NCBI GenBank assembly: GCA_905250115.1
Contig: CAJNOI010000051.1
Location: forward strand, 310,001-374,000
DNA from: Adineta steineri
Taxonomy: Eukaryota > Rotifera > Eurotatoria > Adinetida > Adinetidae
Length of the DNA: 64,000 nt
Direction: 5' to 3'
How positions within the stretch are numbered: the first letter of the stretch is position 1; each line of letters starts with the position of its first letter. The notes under the pieces are model-generated. The model was given only the letters and a program-made list of their open reading frames with translations, was not told the DNA's origin and did no database searches. Made by a program: the position numbers and the translations under genes. Below, piece by piece: positions 48,396-60,543 of the stretch.

Positions 48396-50540
48396 ATGCT
48401 GAAAAAGAAGCAAGTAACACTTCAGAATAGTATACCAGGAAAATTCATTCCAAGAAATGTTTCATCATCGGGATCAGGTTTGTAGTTACATATACATATT
48501 CTAATTCTATTTTCTTTTTTCAATACTTAGCTTTTCCATCGGGAGCTAATGATAATCGATTTAATTCTAAAATGGCTGAATTACTTGCTTCATCATCATC
48601 AATAAATGATGAAAATGAATTTCTGTCAACAAAATCTTCTCAAGATAATTTAACATCAAATGAATTAATATCCAATGATTCATCATCGATTCATTCAAAA
48701 TTATTTCATAGACGTATTGTTACAATGATTGAAGCATCAAAAAAACCTAATAATGATCTTTCAGCAACATCTTCTTATACTGAACAAAAATCTCAACCAA
48801 TTACGTTTGGTCAATTACGACAAGCAACAATAGCATCTACATGTGCAACTATTATTGATGATAAATCAATTTCTCATTCAATAATAACAGATACGGAAGA
48901 CAAACATCAGAAAAATATAACGTCATTTACAAGAGATAATAATTTGGATTTAAATTCAATAACATTAAAATCTTGTAGTAAATATCAAACGAATAAAGAA
49001 CGATTATATTATTCACCATCACTTGAACAATTATTTGAACAACAAAATATTATTTCACAAACAAAAAAAGAAGAAGAGGAAAAATCTCAACAATCATCAT
49101 TAACTGTTGATGAAATTCTTGCTATGTATTATTCTAAAGTAAATGTACCAACAAATATCGAATCTCATTTACCATCTTTAGTTTATCCAAATAATACAAC
49201 GACAACAACAAGTAATTCAGGTTTTTGTATACATTCATCAGTACCAAGTTGGAATTCATCACCAAACAATCAATATACCATTCCATCACCTCGATTATTA
49301 TCAAATGATCAAAATAAAATCCGACCACCACCACCATCCTATTTATCTAGCGTAACTAATAGTACCTATAGGATGGCTCCCATAGGTATGTAAACTATTC
49401 AGTAGATATGTATATCGTGATAATATTCTATCCAGAAAAGATACGAATATACATACCATTGTTTTTATAGTCTCTTGTTCACTTTATTTTTTATCCTATC
49501 TTGTCGAAACTTTGTTACATTACCATCTAATACATTATACTTGATTTTATATTAGTACCTAATTCACCACAACATCTCATTCATTCAGCTGGTTCATTAC
49601 CTGTTTTAAATCATCTTTATCCTCGATCATCATCAACACAATATCCATCAAATAATCTTCCAAATTCTACTTTATCATTTTCTTCAATTTTGACAAATCC
49701 TACAAGCAATAATTCTTATCGTCCTCCACCTCCACGATATCAATCACTAACATCAAATAATATCGAACGTTCATATTCAACTTTACCATGTATAAATGAT
49801 TGTTCTACATCTAATCAACAAATAAAAACTAACAATAATAATGCATCAGCAGGTTTTGATCGTGAATTTTCTCGTTTACTCTATGGGAAAGATGCTGAAA
49901 AAACTCGACGTAAAAAACAAAAACGTAAAGCTTTTAGTGATCCTGTTAAGTAAGATTTTTTTTGAAAAAATTATTATTATTAATATTAATTTTGTATTAG
50001 ACGAAGTGTTGAAGAAGCCGGTCGATCTGCAGAAAAAGGCCATCGTCGAGTAACAACTCATTTAAATAAGACTGATACATTTAAAGAAGAAGATGACGAT
50101 GATGATGAAATTGAATCTGATCGATCAATTAATCATAAACAAGAATTAAATCTTTCACGACGACGACGTTTTCATCGTCAATCGGAGTAAATAAAAAATA
50201 AAATGATTTTCCGTTTCTATTTATATTCTAATTTAGTCTTATTGAAAAAACTCGAGAATCTACAAAAAAATCTCTTCCATCAATAAATCCATCATTAAAA
50301 CGTCGAATTCCATCATTTTTACGTGTCTATTCTCAAGCATCATCATCAAATGATATTCTACTTCAATGGCATCTATTTAATTTATCTGAGCTTGAATCAT
50401 TCTACACAATGATAACAAGATTATATAAAAATGAAAATTTAGCTCGTGTACAACTTTATGAAGCATATCGAGCAGCATTAATTTCTGCTCATACATCGAA
50501 AACATCATCAAATTCTAATGCAATTTCTACAAATTTATAG
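48396..50540 (+). CDS. Ser/Asn-rich hypothetical protein with conserved-looking C-terminus
   Basis: 606 residues in five exons: 48396-48477, 48531-49385, 49556-49949, 50001-50186, 50237-50540. The first exon reads MLKKKQVTLQNSIPGKF. Most of the protein is disordered, with Ser, Gln and Pro-rich patches (RPPPPSYLSS, YRPPPPRYQS), a basic patch (KTRRKKQKRK) and an acidic patch (EEDDDDDEIE). The last 60 residues look ordered and helical (WHLFNLSELESFYTMITRLY). No family recognised. It starts 138 bases after RPL35 and stops 78 bases before NT5C3, on the same strand. A GTTTTAG acceptor lies 2 bases before the ATG. Confidence 0.7.
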
Positions 50541-50618
50541 ATCTAATTGTTTTTTTTTCATTCCTTTTTTCGGTGCTAATATTTTTTAATAAAATATTTT
50601 TTTTAATTTTTAGATTAA

Positions 50619-51786
50619 ATGAATTTAATTGAACAAATTTTGAACCAAAATCCTCATGTTCATATACACGATGATAAACGTGTATATGTTGAGGAAATCA
50701 TTCATTCATTAATTAAAGATGGACGAAATATGTTACATGTTGTAGCAGATTTTGATTTTACATTAACAATGTATGAAAAAAATGGAGTTCGTCTACCATC
50801 AACATTTGGTGTTATTGAATCAAGTGATATTATCAAAGTAAGGAATTTTTTATACTAATAGTTTTGCTATCAGAAGGTGTGGGCAGTGTTTTATCTAGGT
50901 TTTTCCTTCTGAGAGTGCGATAGCGCCGCCATCCTTGACTCCCTCTAGATAAATCATTGGGTATGGGTGAAGCTGGGCGTTAACATGCACTGACGATTGC
51001 ATCCTCACCTACACCCTCAAGATTAAGAAATGAATACATATGTGTTTTTTAGTTACCTGATGGTTCATTACTTCGAGATAAATCGGAACAATTACGTTTA
51101 AAATATCATCCAATTGAAATTGATGTTCATATGGATGTTAATGAAAAAATACCTTATATGATTGAATGGTGGCGTTCAGCTCAAAATCTCTTTGTTTTAT
51201 CAAATTTAAACAAGTCTTTCTTACATGAACTTGTTTTTCAATCAAACATGGAATTAAAAAAAGGTGTTCGGGAGTTTATATTAGATTTATTAACTAGTGA
51301 AACTCCTATTTTAATATTCTCAGCTGGTTTAGGTAAATAAATATATATATATTTTTTGTAATATTTTAAAATTGAATACTTTTAGGTGATATTATTGAGA
51401 TTTTCTTCGAAAAAGAAATTCCTGAATTTAAACATAATCATAAAGCTTCACATATTGTTTCAAATTTTATTCGATATGATACTGATGGCAAACTTTTAAC
51501 ATTTAATGATAAATTAATTCATTCATTTAATAAAAATGAACATGAAATTCATGATACATCCTATTTTCAAACAATATTAAATCGTCCAAATGTTATTCTT
51601 CTAGGTGATACACTTGGTGATATTGGTATGATAGGTGGAATGAAAAATTTAAAACAAATATTAAAAATTGGTTATTTAAATCATAGTACACCGGCGAAAT
51701 TAGAAGTTTATAAAAATGTTTATGATATTGTTATATGTGATGATCAAACATTTGATGTCCCAAATAGAATTTTAAAAGCAATTTAA
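50619..51786 (+). CDS. NT5C3: Cytosolic 5'-nucleotidase III (HAD family)
   Basis: Dephosphorylates pyrimidine nucleoside monophosphates, possibly also 7-methyl-GMP. 299 residues, exons 50619-50837, 51053-51332, 51386-51786. HAD motif I is DFDFTLT with Asp44 (nucleophile) and Asp46; motif II is IFSAGLGD; motif III-IV is NVILLGDTLGDIGM. Family-specific stretches: YHPIEIDVHMDVNEKIPYM, EWWRSAQNL and HIVSNF. No leader peptide. An ATTTTTAG acceptor lies 6 bases upstream of the ATG, only 78 bases after the previous stop. Intron 1 (214 bases) is several times longer than most here and carries a GC-rich insert. Confidence 0.94.
50875..51025. repeat. GC-rich insert in NT5C3 intron 1
   Basis: The central part of the intron is markedly less AT-rich than its edges. 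It contains TTTATCTAG at 50890-50898 and its perfect complement CTAGATAAA at 50945-50953. The outer ends GGTGTGGG and CCTACACC are partly complementary. It looks like a small non-autonomous mobile element or SINE-like piece; no target duplication seen. Confidence 0.35.
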
Positions 51787-51929
51787 CAAATGATTTCTTG
51801 TTCCATTAAAATAGATTTTTGTTTAGATAAAAAAAACAGTGGATCTCATTTATATTATTATAGTTTAAAAGAAGACAATGGTGATTAGTTGAATTGTTTA
51901 ACGGAGAATTTTATTTATATTTCAGATTA

Positions 51930-53597
51930 ATGGATAATAAGAAACGAATCAAGAAAGAAGTTTATATAGCTGATGATGAAGAAATAATTATTGTTAAAAA
52001 GAAAAAGAAATCATCAATTTTTATAAGAATGTAATAATACCAAAAAATTATTTTTATACAAAGATTTAATTTGTTTTTTTAGTTTGATACGAGCCTTTAT
52101 TAGTATTGGAATATTTATTTTATCATTTATTGCATTAGCACCATTTTTACTTCAAGTATATGGTGATGTTATCTTAACAAAAATGTTTTTTCAAACTTGG
52201 TGTAAGGATTTTTGTTTCTTGCGACTTTTATAGTAATTTTTGATTTTGAATAGCTCGTTATTATCCATGGATTGATATCACTAAGCCAAATATATTTAGT
52301 TTGAATGGAGTCAATGTTTATGAACAAACAGAACCCAATGTCACAGTTGGAATGTGGTAAGTTTAAATTATATGATGAGAAAAATATTCGCGAAAAGTAA
52401 GAAGATATGATAGTGGAAGATGTAGATGCCCTTCAGAAAAAATCATTACCATAAGTTTTGAATTCAAGTTTGCTAGTTGGTGGCACATCACTCTTACACA
52501 CTACTCTATGAGAACGATTTATAAATATGAATTCTTTTACAGTATTTCTTCAATTAAGGTATATAACACCATCAGCAATTGAAATCGATCATAGTTTACC
52601 CACTCTTGGTGATCATCTTAAACGCTATATAAAATCGAATGATCAACCTATAATTATGTATTTACATGGACAAGATGGTACAAGGTAAATACGAATATGA
52701 CACATGTCAATTGTAGAAAATATTTCTTTTTAATAGAGCAACACATTATAGAGCAAATCATTATCGAGTGATGACTGCTTTTGGTAATCATATAATTGCA
52801 CTTGATTATCGTGGTTATGGTGATTCAACTGGTATAGCAAGTGTAAATGGTGTTGTTCATGATGTATTACATGTATTTAAAGCAATTCGTCAGACTTGTC
52901 CTGAAAATCCTATAACTATATGGGGACATTCAATGGGCACAGGGGTCGCACTGTGGACAATGAATAATTTATTTCAAAATATTACAGATTTAAAAAAGCC
53001 ATCAGGTTTAGTACTTGAAGCACCATTTTATAATACAATGCAAGGATTTGTGTCATATCCACTTACACGAGTAAATTGATTTTGTATTATTTTATTTAAA
53101 AAATTATTTTATTGTTTAGATATTAAAAGTAAATCCATATTTCATGCAAGCTGCACTTGATTCGTTTACAACTGTAAAACTCGATTTTCCAAACAATGAA
53201 CTGTAGGAAAAGAAAAAAACTTCGATAAAATAATAATTTATGTATTCTAGTATTTCATCACTTCCATTACCAATTGTTGTCATACATTCTGAAGATGATA
53301 ATGTTATTCCTTATTTTCATGTTGAATTAGTAAGTTAATCATAACTTTCAGATATAAATTATTATTCGAAATTTTTCATAAAGATTCAGGATTATGTTAA
53401 ACAACATCGTGATAAAAATTTACCTTCAGTACGTTTTATTACAGTTCCACGTTCAGCGGCTTGTGGTCATAATCATATATATTCATATCCAAAATTTCAA
53501 GAAATTGTCAGGTAAATCCAATAGATTTATTTCTACTATATTTAAAAATTTTCTTTCTAGTGATTTTTCATTCCTCAAACGTTCGCCATCAACATAA
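51930..53597 (+). CDS. ABHD12: ABHD12-like serine hydrolase, copy 1
   Basis: Membrane-anchored alpha/beta hydrolase; ABHD12 in mammals is a lysophosphatidylserine lipase of the ER. 369 residues in nine exons: 51930-52030, 52083-52201, 52254-52356, 52559-52684, 52737-53070, 53120-53202, 53251-53329, 53384-53511, 53561-53597. Cytosolic Lys-rich head, one TM helix (ISIGIFILSFIALAPFLL), then the lumenal hydrolase. Nucleophile Ser215 in GHSMG, Asp in HSEDDNVIP, His in CGHNHIYSYP; HGQDGTRATHYR is the oxyanion loop region and DYRGYGDSTG the conserved strand-turn. An ATTTCAG acceptor lies 4 bases before the ATG. 143 bases separate it from NT5C3. Confidence 0.93.
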
Positions 53598-53772
53598 ACA
53601 AACAAATTTTTTAAATGTGATACTACAGTCATTTAATTAGCAATATTTTTTTACAATCAAATTTTCTAGTTTTTTTATTGTAATTTTCATTAAAATGAAT
53701 GAATGATTTTTTTGTTTTTATAGATATAAACAACATTTTCTATTTTCTTTTCTTTGTAAAAAAAAAACTAAA

Positions 53773-55175
53773 ATGGATGAATCATCATCCGATCAAGAAT
53801 TAATTGTTGAAATGCCTCATGTTCAACCAAAAACTACGTAAGAAAATAAAGATTCTTTTTTTTAATTTGAATAATAAATATTTCTATCTTTAAAATAGTT
53901 CAATAATGATTAAAATAGGACTTGTAATTGCTGGTTTATATATTTTAATATCAATTCTTATTCCAATTATTCTTCTTATCTATCCAATTATAATTAAACA
54001 TGTTGTTTTTTTGAATATGCGTTAGTTAATTTATTCTATTGAATAATATTTTATTTTTCATATTTATCTATGTTTTAGTCAAAACACAAACAAATTTTAC
54101 ACAACCAGAAACATTAGGTCTTAATCGTGTATCGAATTTTTATTTAAATGTTGATAATCAAGTATCTCTTGGCATTTGGTTTGTTATTCAAATAAATATT
54201 ATGATATTTTACTATTTTTTTTCAGGCATTTTCGTTCACCATTAATCAAAGATGAATTTTTTCTTAATGATGAAGATTATTTTCAAAAATATCTGACATC
54301 AAATATTCCAATAATAATTTATTTTCATGGAAATGCTTATGATCGGTAGGAAGATATATTGCTTTCGTCAATAAAAAGAACGTTTTTTTTTCATCTTTTT
54401 AGTTCATTGCTAACTCGTCGTGAATTATGTCAAAAATTACGTGATGAATTAAAATATGATGTTATCGCATATGATTATCGTGGTTTTGGAGATTCAAAAG
54501 GCGAACCAACTGAACATAATTTAATTAAAGATGCTCGATTTATTTATGATTGGTTAAAGAAATTAAATAATGGTCGACGAAAAATATATTTATGGGGTCA
54601 TTCACTTGGTTCAGCTGTTGCTTGTCAATTAGCAGTACAATTATCACAGGATAAAAATCTTGGTGGAATTATAATGGAAGCTCCATTTATGAATATTCAT
54701 CAAGCTTTATTAACTCATTGGATTTCTTTAGTAAATTCTAAATTAAAACTTGATATATTTATTTTAACAAAAATTCTTTCTTTAGTTTTTTCGTTGGCAA
54801 CCATGGTTTTATAGTATAACAGAAAAAGCTTTACGTAAAAATAAACTTTCATTTGAAACACGTAATCATTTATTAAAACTTGATTGTCCATGTATACTTA
54901 TACATTCTGATGATGATTTAACAGTACCTTATATACATTCAAAACAATTATTACAAATTGGGTTAAATGCTCATACTGATAATAAACAAAAGAAAAAACT
55001 TTTTCATTTTACAATTGATATGATTTCATATCATCGATCTGGTTATGGACATAGACTTATTTATCAAGCACCAAAACTTACATCTACATTGAAGTATAAT
55101 ATTATTATTATTGTTGTTAGTACTATTTATATTGTTTTTTATTTTAGACATATTATATTTGATGAAGATTTATGA
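53773..55175 (+). CDS. ABHD12: ABHD12-like serine hydrolase, copy 2 (tandem paralogue)
   Basis: 356 residues in seven exons: 53773-53837, 53899-54020, 54079-54178, 54226-54345, 54403-54730, 54786-55093, 55148-55175. Same plan as the neighbour: acidic head, TM helix (ILISILIPIILLIYPIII), then the hydrolase with YFHGNAYDR, DYRGFGDSKG, nucleophile Ser203 in GHSLG, Asp in HSDDDLTVP and His in GYGHRLIY. Exons 1-5 share positions with copy 1, but the two 3' introns of the other copy are absent here and the sequence is strongly diverged. This indicates an old tandem duplication. It lies 175 bases after copy 1; a TTTTTATAG acceptor sits about 50 bases before the ATG. Confidence 0.92.
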
Positions 55176-56298
55176 ACAAAATTTATACTCAAGGAATTAT
55201 TTTCGTTTTGGTTCAGATATTTGTGTATGGAGAATATATATTTGTAATAGAATGATGTTGATACTTTTCTTTTTTCTATTATGTTCGATATGATCTTTGT
55301 CTTTTTTTGTGAAGAAAACTGATACATCTCTTTTTTTGCTAAATACATATACATAGTTCGAATTTGAACAATTGCTATTTAAAATAAAGGTATATATATT
55401 AGACGGATCTGATACTGGCACATATATCTTCTAGTTCTGTATTCGATTAATTTCATCTAGATATCATATCGCGCACGACTGAAATGCGTTCGCATAAGAA
55501 ACACATACTTCTCACAACATATTCTTTTTTTCTTGTAACATATTGATCATTTTGAAGATTTGTTTTAGAGCGTTTTTCTCGTTATATATAAACGAATACT
55601 GAAAACGATAAAGATTATTCTAAATAAAATGCTTAGATAATACATAGGGTAGGCTGGATCATTGAAGATTGGACTGCCTGTGCTATAATATGATATACTT
55701 AAGTACGCATAATAATTTCTGGCAGGATATTTAAAATAAAAAACAAACAAAGGTTACTCTGGTAAGAAAAATATCTGAAATGCAAGTATAATTTTAAAGT
55801 ATTACCTACTAGTAAAAATGTGGTTTATCCGGTCCGATCAGATCGAAGCCGGATTGCCAGATCGGTTCCGATTCTGATACATATAACAGTTCCTGCCATG
55901 ATATTCAAATAAAAAACAAATAAAGTTCATTTTTGGTGTGGGTGTGTATTTCATAATTAAAAAAAGAGCAGCTTCACTTACATTCACATCCTTTTATCGG
56001 AAAAGAGATTTATTAATATTCTAATCGATTCCAATTTTTTTTTTCTTGCACAATACGATAATGATTTTTCTCTATTATGGTCTTGCATTGTCATTGTTAA
56101 ACGATCATAATCTATTAAATGGCGAAATTTACAACCTAAGCAGTGATATTTACACAAAAATAAATAATTTCGAAATTGCGTTATGCTGTTATTAAAAGGC
56201 ATTGGAATATCTAAATAATTATCTCTGTGATCGTTATTGCATGTGAAAACCAAGTACATGGTATATATCCACAACATCAAGACGAACTAAACATTTGA
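55176..56298. other. Intergenic region with diverged direct repeats
   Basis: No gene recognised. Two related segments of about 100 bases lie near 55650-55755 and 55830-55930. They share GGATATTTAAAATAAAAAAC versus GATATTCAAATAAAAAAC ends and GGATC/GATTG-rich interiors, so they may be copies of one short repeat. Confidence 0.45.
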
Positions 56299-56625
56299 CT
56301 TTATTCAACGCCATATAATTGGGCTCACGTATTGCATAAAATTGGTAGGCGTTCTCTGAATGAAGGTGATAATTCTGAGCCATTGAGCAAGCTTTTAAAA
56401 GCAAAACAATTGTTTATTAAAAATCCACCACTAACTGATCGTCTTGTGTTTGAACTATCTACACTCTACGATGATATTGCATCAAATCATTTCTTTTCGA
56501 AAGATTATCTACTAACATACATTCAAATGTTGATACGAATTAGTTCTTTATCTATTTATATCAAACACACAATTTTAAAGAAGTATAAAATATTCACAGT
56601 TTTTCTAATTTCATATCTATTTTAG
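56299..56625 (+). pseudogene. Orphan open frame, possible exon remnant
   Basis: An open frame of about 108 codons without an initial ATG. Its first 75 residues have protein-like composition (YNWAHVLHKIGRRSLNEGDN, LTDRLVFELSTLYDDIASNH) before turning AT-rich and hydrophobic, as intron-like sequence would. It may be an isolated exon of a decayed gene. Family not recognised. Confidence 0.25.
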
Positions 56626-57281
56626 TGTACAGAACGTTGCATATAACTTAATTGGAAATTAATTTAAAACATAAAATTTCAAGTTCAGATATCAGATATT
56701 CACAATAAAGAAGGATGGTTGTGATAGTGTAAATGTGGGTGAGATAAAAAAGGGGAGATATCCTCACTCATACACTTTTTTGAAATTTCCTTTTTTTCTA
56801 GATGTTTGTACTATATCAAATAAATATTATAGAAAACATTCTCTTTTTCTTACCAAATACAAATCAAAATCATATCTGAAATTATATTTAAATACTATAG
56901 TTCTTTCGAATTTTTAAGAATACCACACTTATATTAATAAAGAGAAGAAAATTCTATAATTGAAAAGTAAGAGCCTTTAGACTGCCTACGCCTGGTGTTA
57001 TTGATAAATATTTCACTCTTTGAAAATAAAACAATGTGAATCTTAACTTTATCATATGATGATCTATGCATTTTTTTAATTATATTTATTATAGGATAAA
57101 ATCAGAGCGATTAGAAGAAATGAAATGAAATATCAAACTTCCAATTATTGATATTTGAATAGATGCATCTGTTATATTTGTTTTCAAATTGACTTAAGAT
57201 ATTAGCAGTGCTTTAGAAATAAAAACAGACATTTTCTCATCATTTCATCTCGTTTTAAAATCAACTACGAATCCAGTCAAC
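56626..57281. other. Intergenic spacer upstream of the NHL gene
   Basis: AT-rich flank presumably containing the promoter of the secreted NHL-repeat gene; no specific element called. Confidence 0.45.
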
Positions 57282-58693
57282 ATGTATTGCTTTATCATTT
57301 TTGTTATTCTCAGGTAAATAACTATTGATTTTTATCATTAATTTTATTAATATTTATTCATTTCATATTTTAGTGTAACAGGTTTGATTTCTATTTTATT
57401 TTATATCTATTAGTTTGTTACTTTCACAGTTAAAGTTAAATCTCAAATATGTGAAAAAATACCGCAATACGGTCAATGTTCGACAAACATTGCTTGTGGA
57501 TGTTTTCACATGGTAGGCGCCGATGAAAATACAGGTGTTTGTGGCTTTCTTTGGCCGACATGTTCTCGTCTTCTACCATGTATTTCGCCAGACAATTCAT
57601 GCCTTCAGCCGAATACAATTTGCGTTCAACATCCCTACTGTGATGATCGTCCTCTATGTTATCCAACTACATTGATCCAAGAAAATTATTGTCCACTAAT
57701 GACAAGTAAGTCGATTGATGGATGATAAATGCAGCAGCGTTATCCGCATACTCAAGATATTTGCAACTATAAATTCCTTGCGTTTTAGATAAAACCAGTC
57801 TTAAATGGAAACAAAGTGCAATAACTGTGGCTGGAGGATATGGACACGGAAGTGAATTAAACCAACTCTTCGGCCCTTCAGGGATCTTTATTGACGATGA
57901 AAACACGATTTATATTGCTGATGCTCTAAATAATCGCATCGTTACATGGAAATCTGATTCAAAGAATGGCCAAGTCATTGCAGGTGGAAACGGAATGGGA
58001 AATGCAAATGATCAGTTGTACTGGCCATCGGATGTGGTTTTTGACAAACAAAACAATTCTCTGATTATTTGTGATCGAGGAAACAGACGGATAGTGCAGT
58101 GGCTTTACCAGGACCAAACAAAACAACAAATTCTTATCTCTAATATTGATTGTGAAGGTGTGGCAATGGATAAAAATGAATTTCTATATGTTTCTGACTC
58201 TGGGAACAATGCAGTGAGACGATGGAAAAGGGGAGCATACAATGAAGGGATAGTAGTGGCAGGTGGAAATGGCAAAGGAGGTCAACTTAATCAATTTGCT
58301 GAACCTAATTTTATCTTTGTTGATGAAGATCAATCTGTCTATGTATCAGACCAAGACAATGATCGTGTGATGAAATGGAAAAAAGATGCAAAAGAAGGAA
58401 TTGTTATTGCTGGTGGGAATGGTCCAGGAGCAAATCTTAATCAATTAATTGCTCCTCAAGGAGTGATTGTTGACCATTTGGGTCAAGTATATGTAGCAGA
58501 TATTGGAAATCATCGAGTAATGCGTTGGTGTGAAGGAGATGAAAAAGGTGAAATTGTGGTTGGTGGAAACGGGATCGGAGTCGAATCAAATCAACTTTTT
58601 GGTCCCGCTAGTTTATCATTTGATGATAAAGGAAATCTTTATGTTGTTGAACGTTCAAGTGCTCGAGTTCAAAAATTTTTAGTTGATATCTAA
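57282..58693 (+). CDS. Secreted Cys-rich protein with six NHL-type repeats
   Basis: 406 residues in four exons: 57282-57313, 57374-57381, 57430-57705, 57789-58693. The second exon is 8 bases and completes a signal peptide (MYCFIIFVILSVTV). Next is a cysteine-rich module of about 95 residues (QICEKIPQYGQCSTNIACGC, CDDRPLCYP). Six NHL-like repeats then form a predicted six-bladed propeller. Each has a GGxGxGxxxNQL-type start, a P-x-x-hydrophobic-x-hydrophobic-D strand and an (I/V)A(D)xxNxRV turn, for example YVADIGNHRVMRW. The third repeat lacks the GG start. There is no RING domain, so it is not TRIM-like. Large families of such proteins are a feature of rotifer genomes as I recall. Extracellular binding function inferred. 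Confidence 0.85.
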
Positions 58694-60543
58694 ATGGCAA
58701 TCTTTTATTCAAACAAAAGAATAGAAATGAATTCATTAAAATAATATTTTATTGAGTCTCTTTTGAGATTTTTCATATTTTTGTTTTCGAAAGATTTTTT
58801 CGATTTTTCATTTCAATAAATCTTTCTTAACAAATTCACATGTTTTTTTTCACTTTTAAAAGAAATTGTTTTAATCAAACCTTTAATTTCAATATTCTTC
58901 AATTTCGATTTTCCATTGAGTCGTTTGTTTAATAAATATCGATGTCTATGATTATTTTTATTATTTGTGATTCATTCTAAAGTTTTTATAGTAGAAGAGC
59001 AATAAATGATTGATGATGAATGAAATTTAATTGAAATAAGAAGAAGGGAGAGGAAGAAACGGACTTTTAGTTCTCATGGGATAATTGACTATAATATTTT
59101 GTAATCTTTATACTGTATGTACTGATTTCATGGTATTGCGTGATAGTGATTGTGACGTTATTATGGATTGTTTTTGTTATAAGTAATAACGCAAAAAGAA
59201 CAAATCTTCTAGATAAATGTCTCGGTTTAAAAGATCTTCCTGTCCAATAAGATGAACATCTTCAAGATCGGCAGTGAATTCTAGTTTTCGGAAAGAATCT
59301 GGGTGTCAGTGCACATAAGTAATAGGAGAGAGATAGTTTCTAAATTGTAGCACTGTACATTGAATTATGACTACGAAAGTATATGTAACTTATTGATTAA
59401 ATAATAGACTTTTTTTTGAAAGAAATTCATTTTTGTTTCAAGAATGGAGAGGTACTTTTATTAAATGGTTTTATCAGTTACTGATTAAAACAATAAATAT
59501 AAATTGAAACGATGATTTATCTGTTGATTGAATATATTTCAAAATTTTGATTTATTATTACGGATTTGATATAGATGTAATCATTATTATGTTTGCACTG
59601 ATCTTTGATGAACAGAAACATGTTTTTTCTTTTAGTTAAACAAATAGTTGCAATACATTTGGTTTTTCTCCTTAATAAATTTGTACGATAATATAAAGAA
59701 AAATAATCATAATTTTACTTTCTTCTATTTACACAGAAAGAGAAAAAAAACTTATTCTGTATTATTAATGCATTTTATGTTTTTATTCACTTCCTTTTTG
59801 ATCAGTCTAATAATATGTGAAAATAAACACGAAAAAGAATAAGTTAAAATTCATTTTGTCTCATACGTGTAACTACACGAACGTTACGTTATCAAATGTA
59901 TTAAACTTGTAAATGTCTATTCCATATATCTTTTCTCTTTTCGTTAGATAATTTCTTGATTCGTTATTTATATTCTAGAATACATGGAGGGTGAGGGACA
60001 CAGGTAATGGTGTTCGTCTATTATATCTATTTTTTTCATCCACATTAACACCTACACGGTCTTAAATATTTGTGTATCGAGAATATAAATTTGTCATAGA
60101 ATGAAGTTTGTCCTTTTCTTATCTATAATAATAGATAAAATTCTTCCTTTTTACGAATAAAGCTTATACATTCCTTTATTTCAGTTACTTATATATATAT
60201 ATTTAGAAATTATAAATCCATTTGGAACAGCAGTTATAATAATAGAGTAAATGACTGCTACAAAGTACATTTACTTCTTCACTGACTCTATACGTAGAAA
60301 TTATTCATAATATTTCATAAAAAAGAAAACATTTTCTTAATGAAAATCTTTCAGTTATAATTACATCAAGTAACAACTTATATTTACAGGGGGAAAAAAA
60401 TAACCTGCATAATAAAAGTTTTTGATAAGGAACAGAGCAACAAAAACTATTATTAATTTTCTTGTCAAATAAAGTAAAAGATAACAAGCACATTTATATT
60501 TATAGAATAAATATATAATTTATTGGTTACGATTATTAACAAT
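58694..60543. other. Intergenic region, 1.8 kb
   Basis: AT-rich with many poly-T runs. No coding frame with protein-like composition and no RNA gene recognised. Confidence 0.5.
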
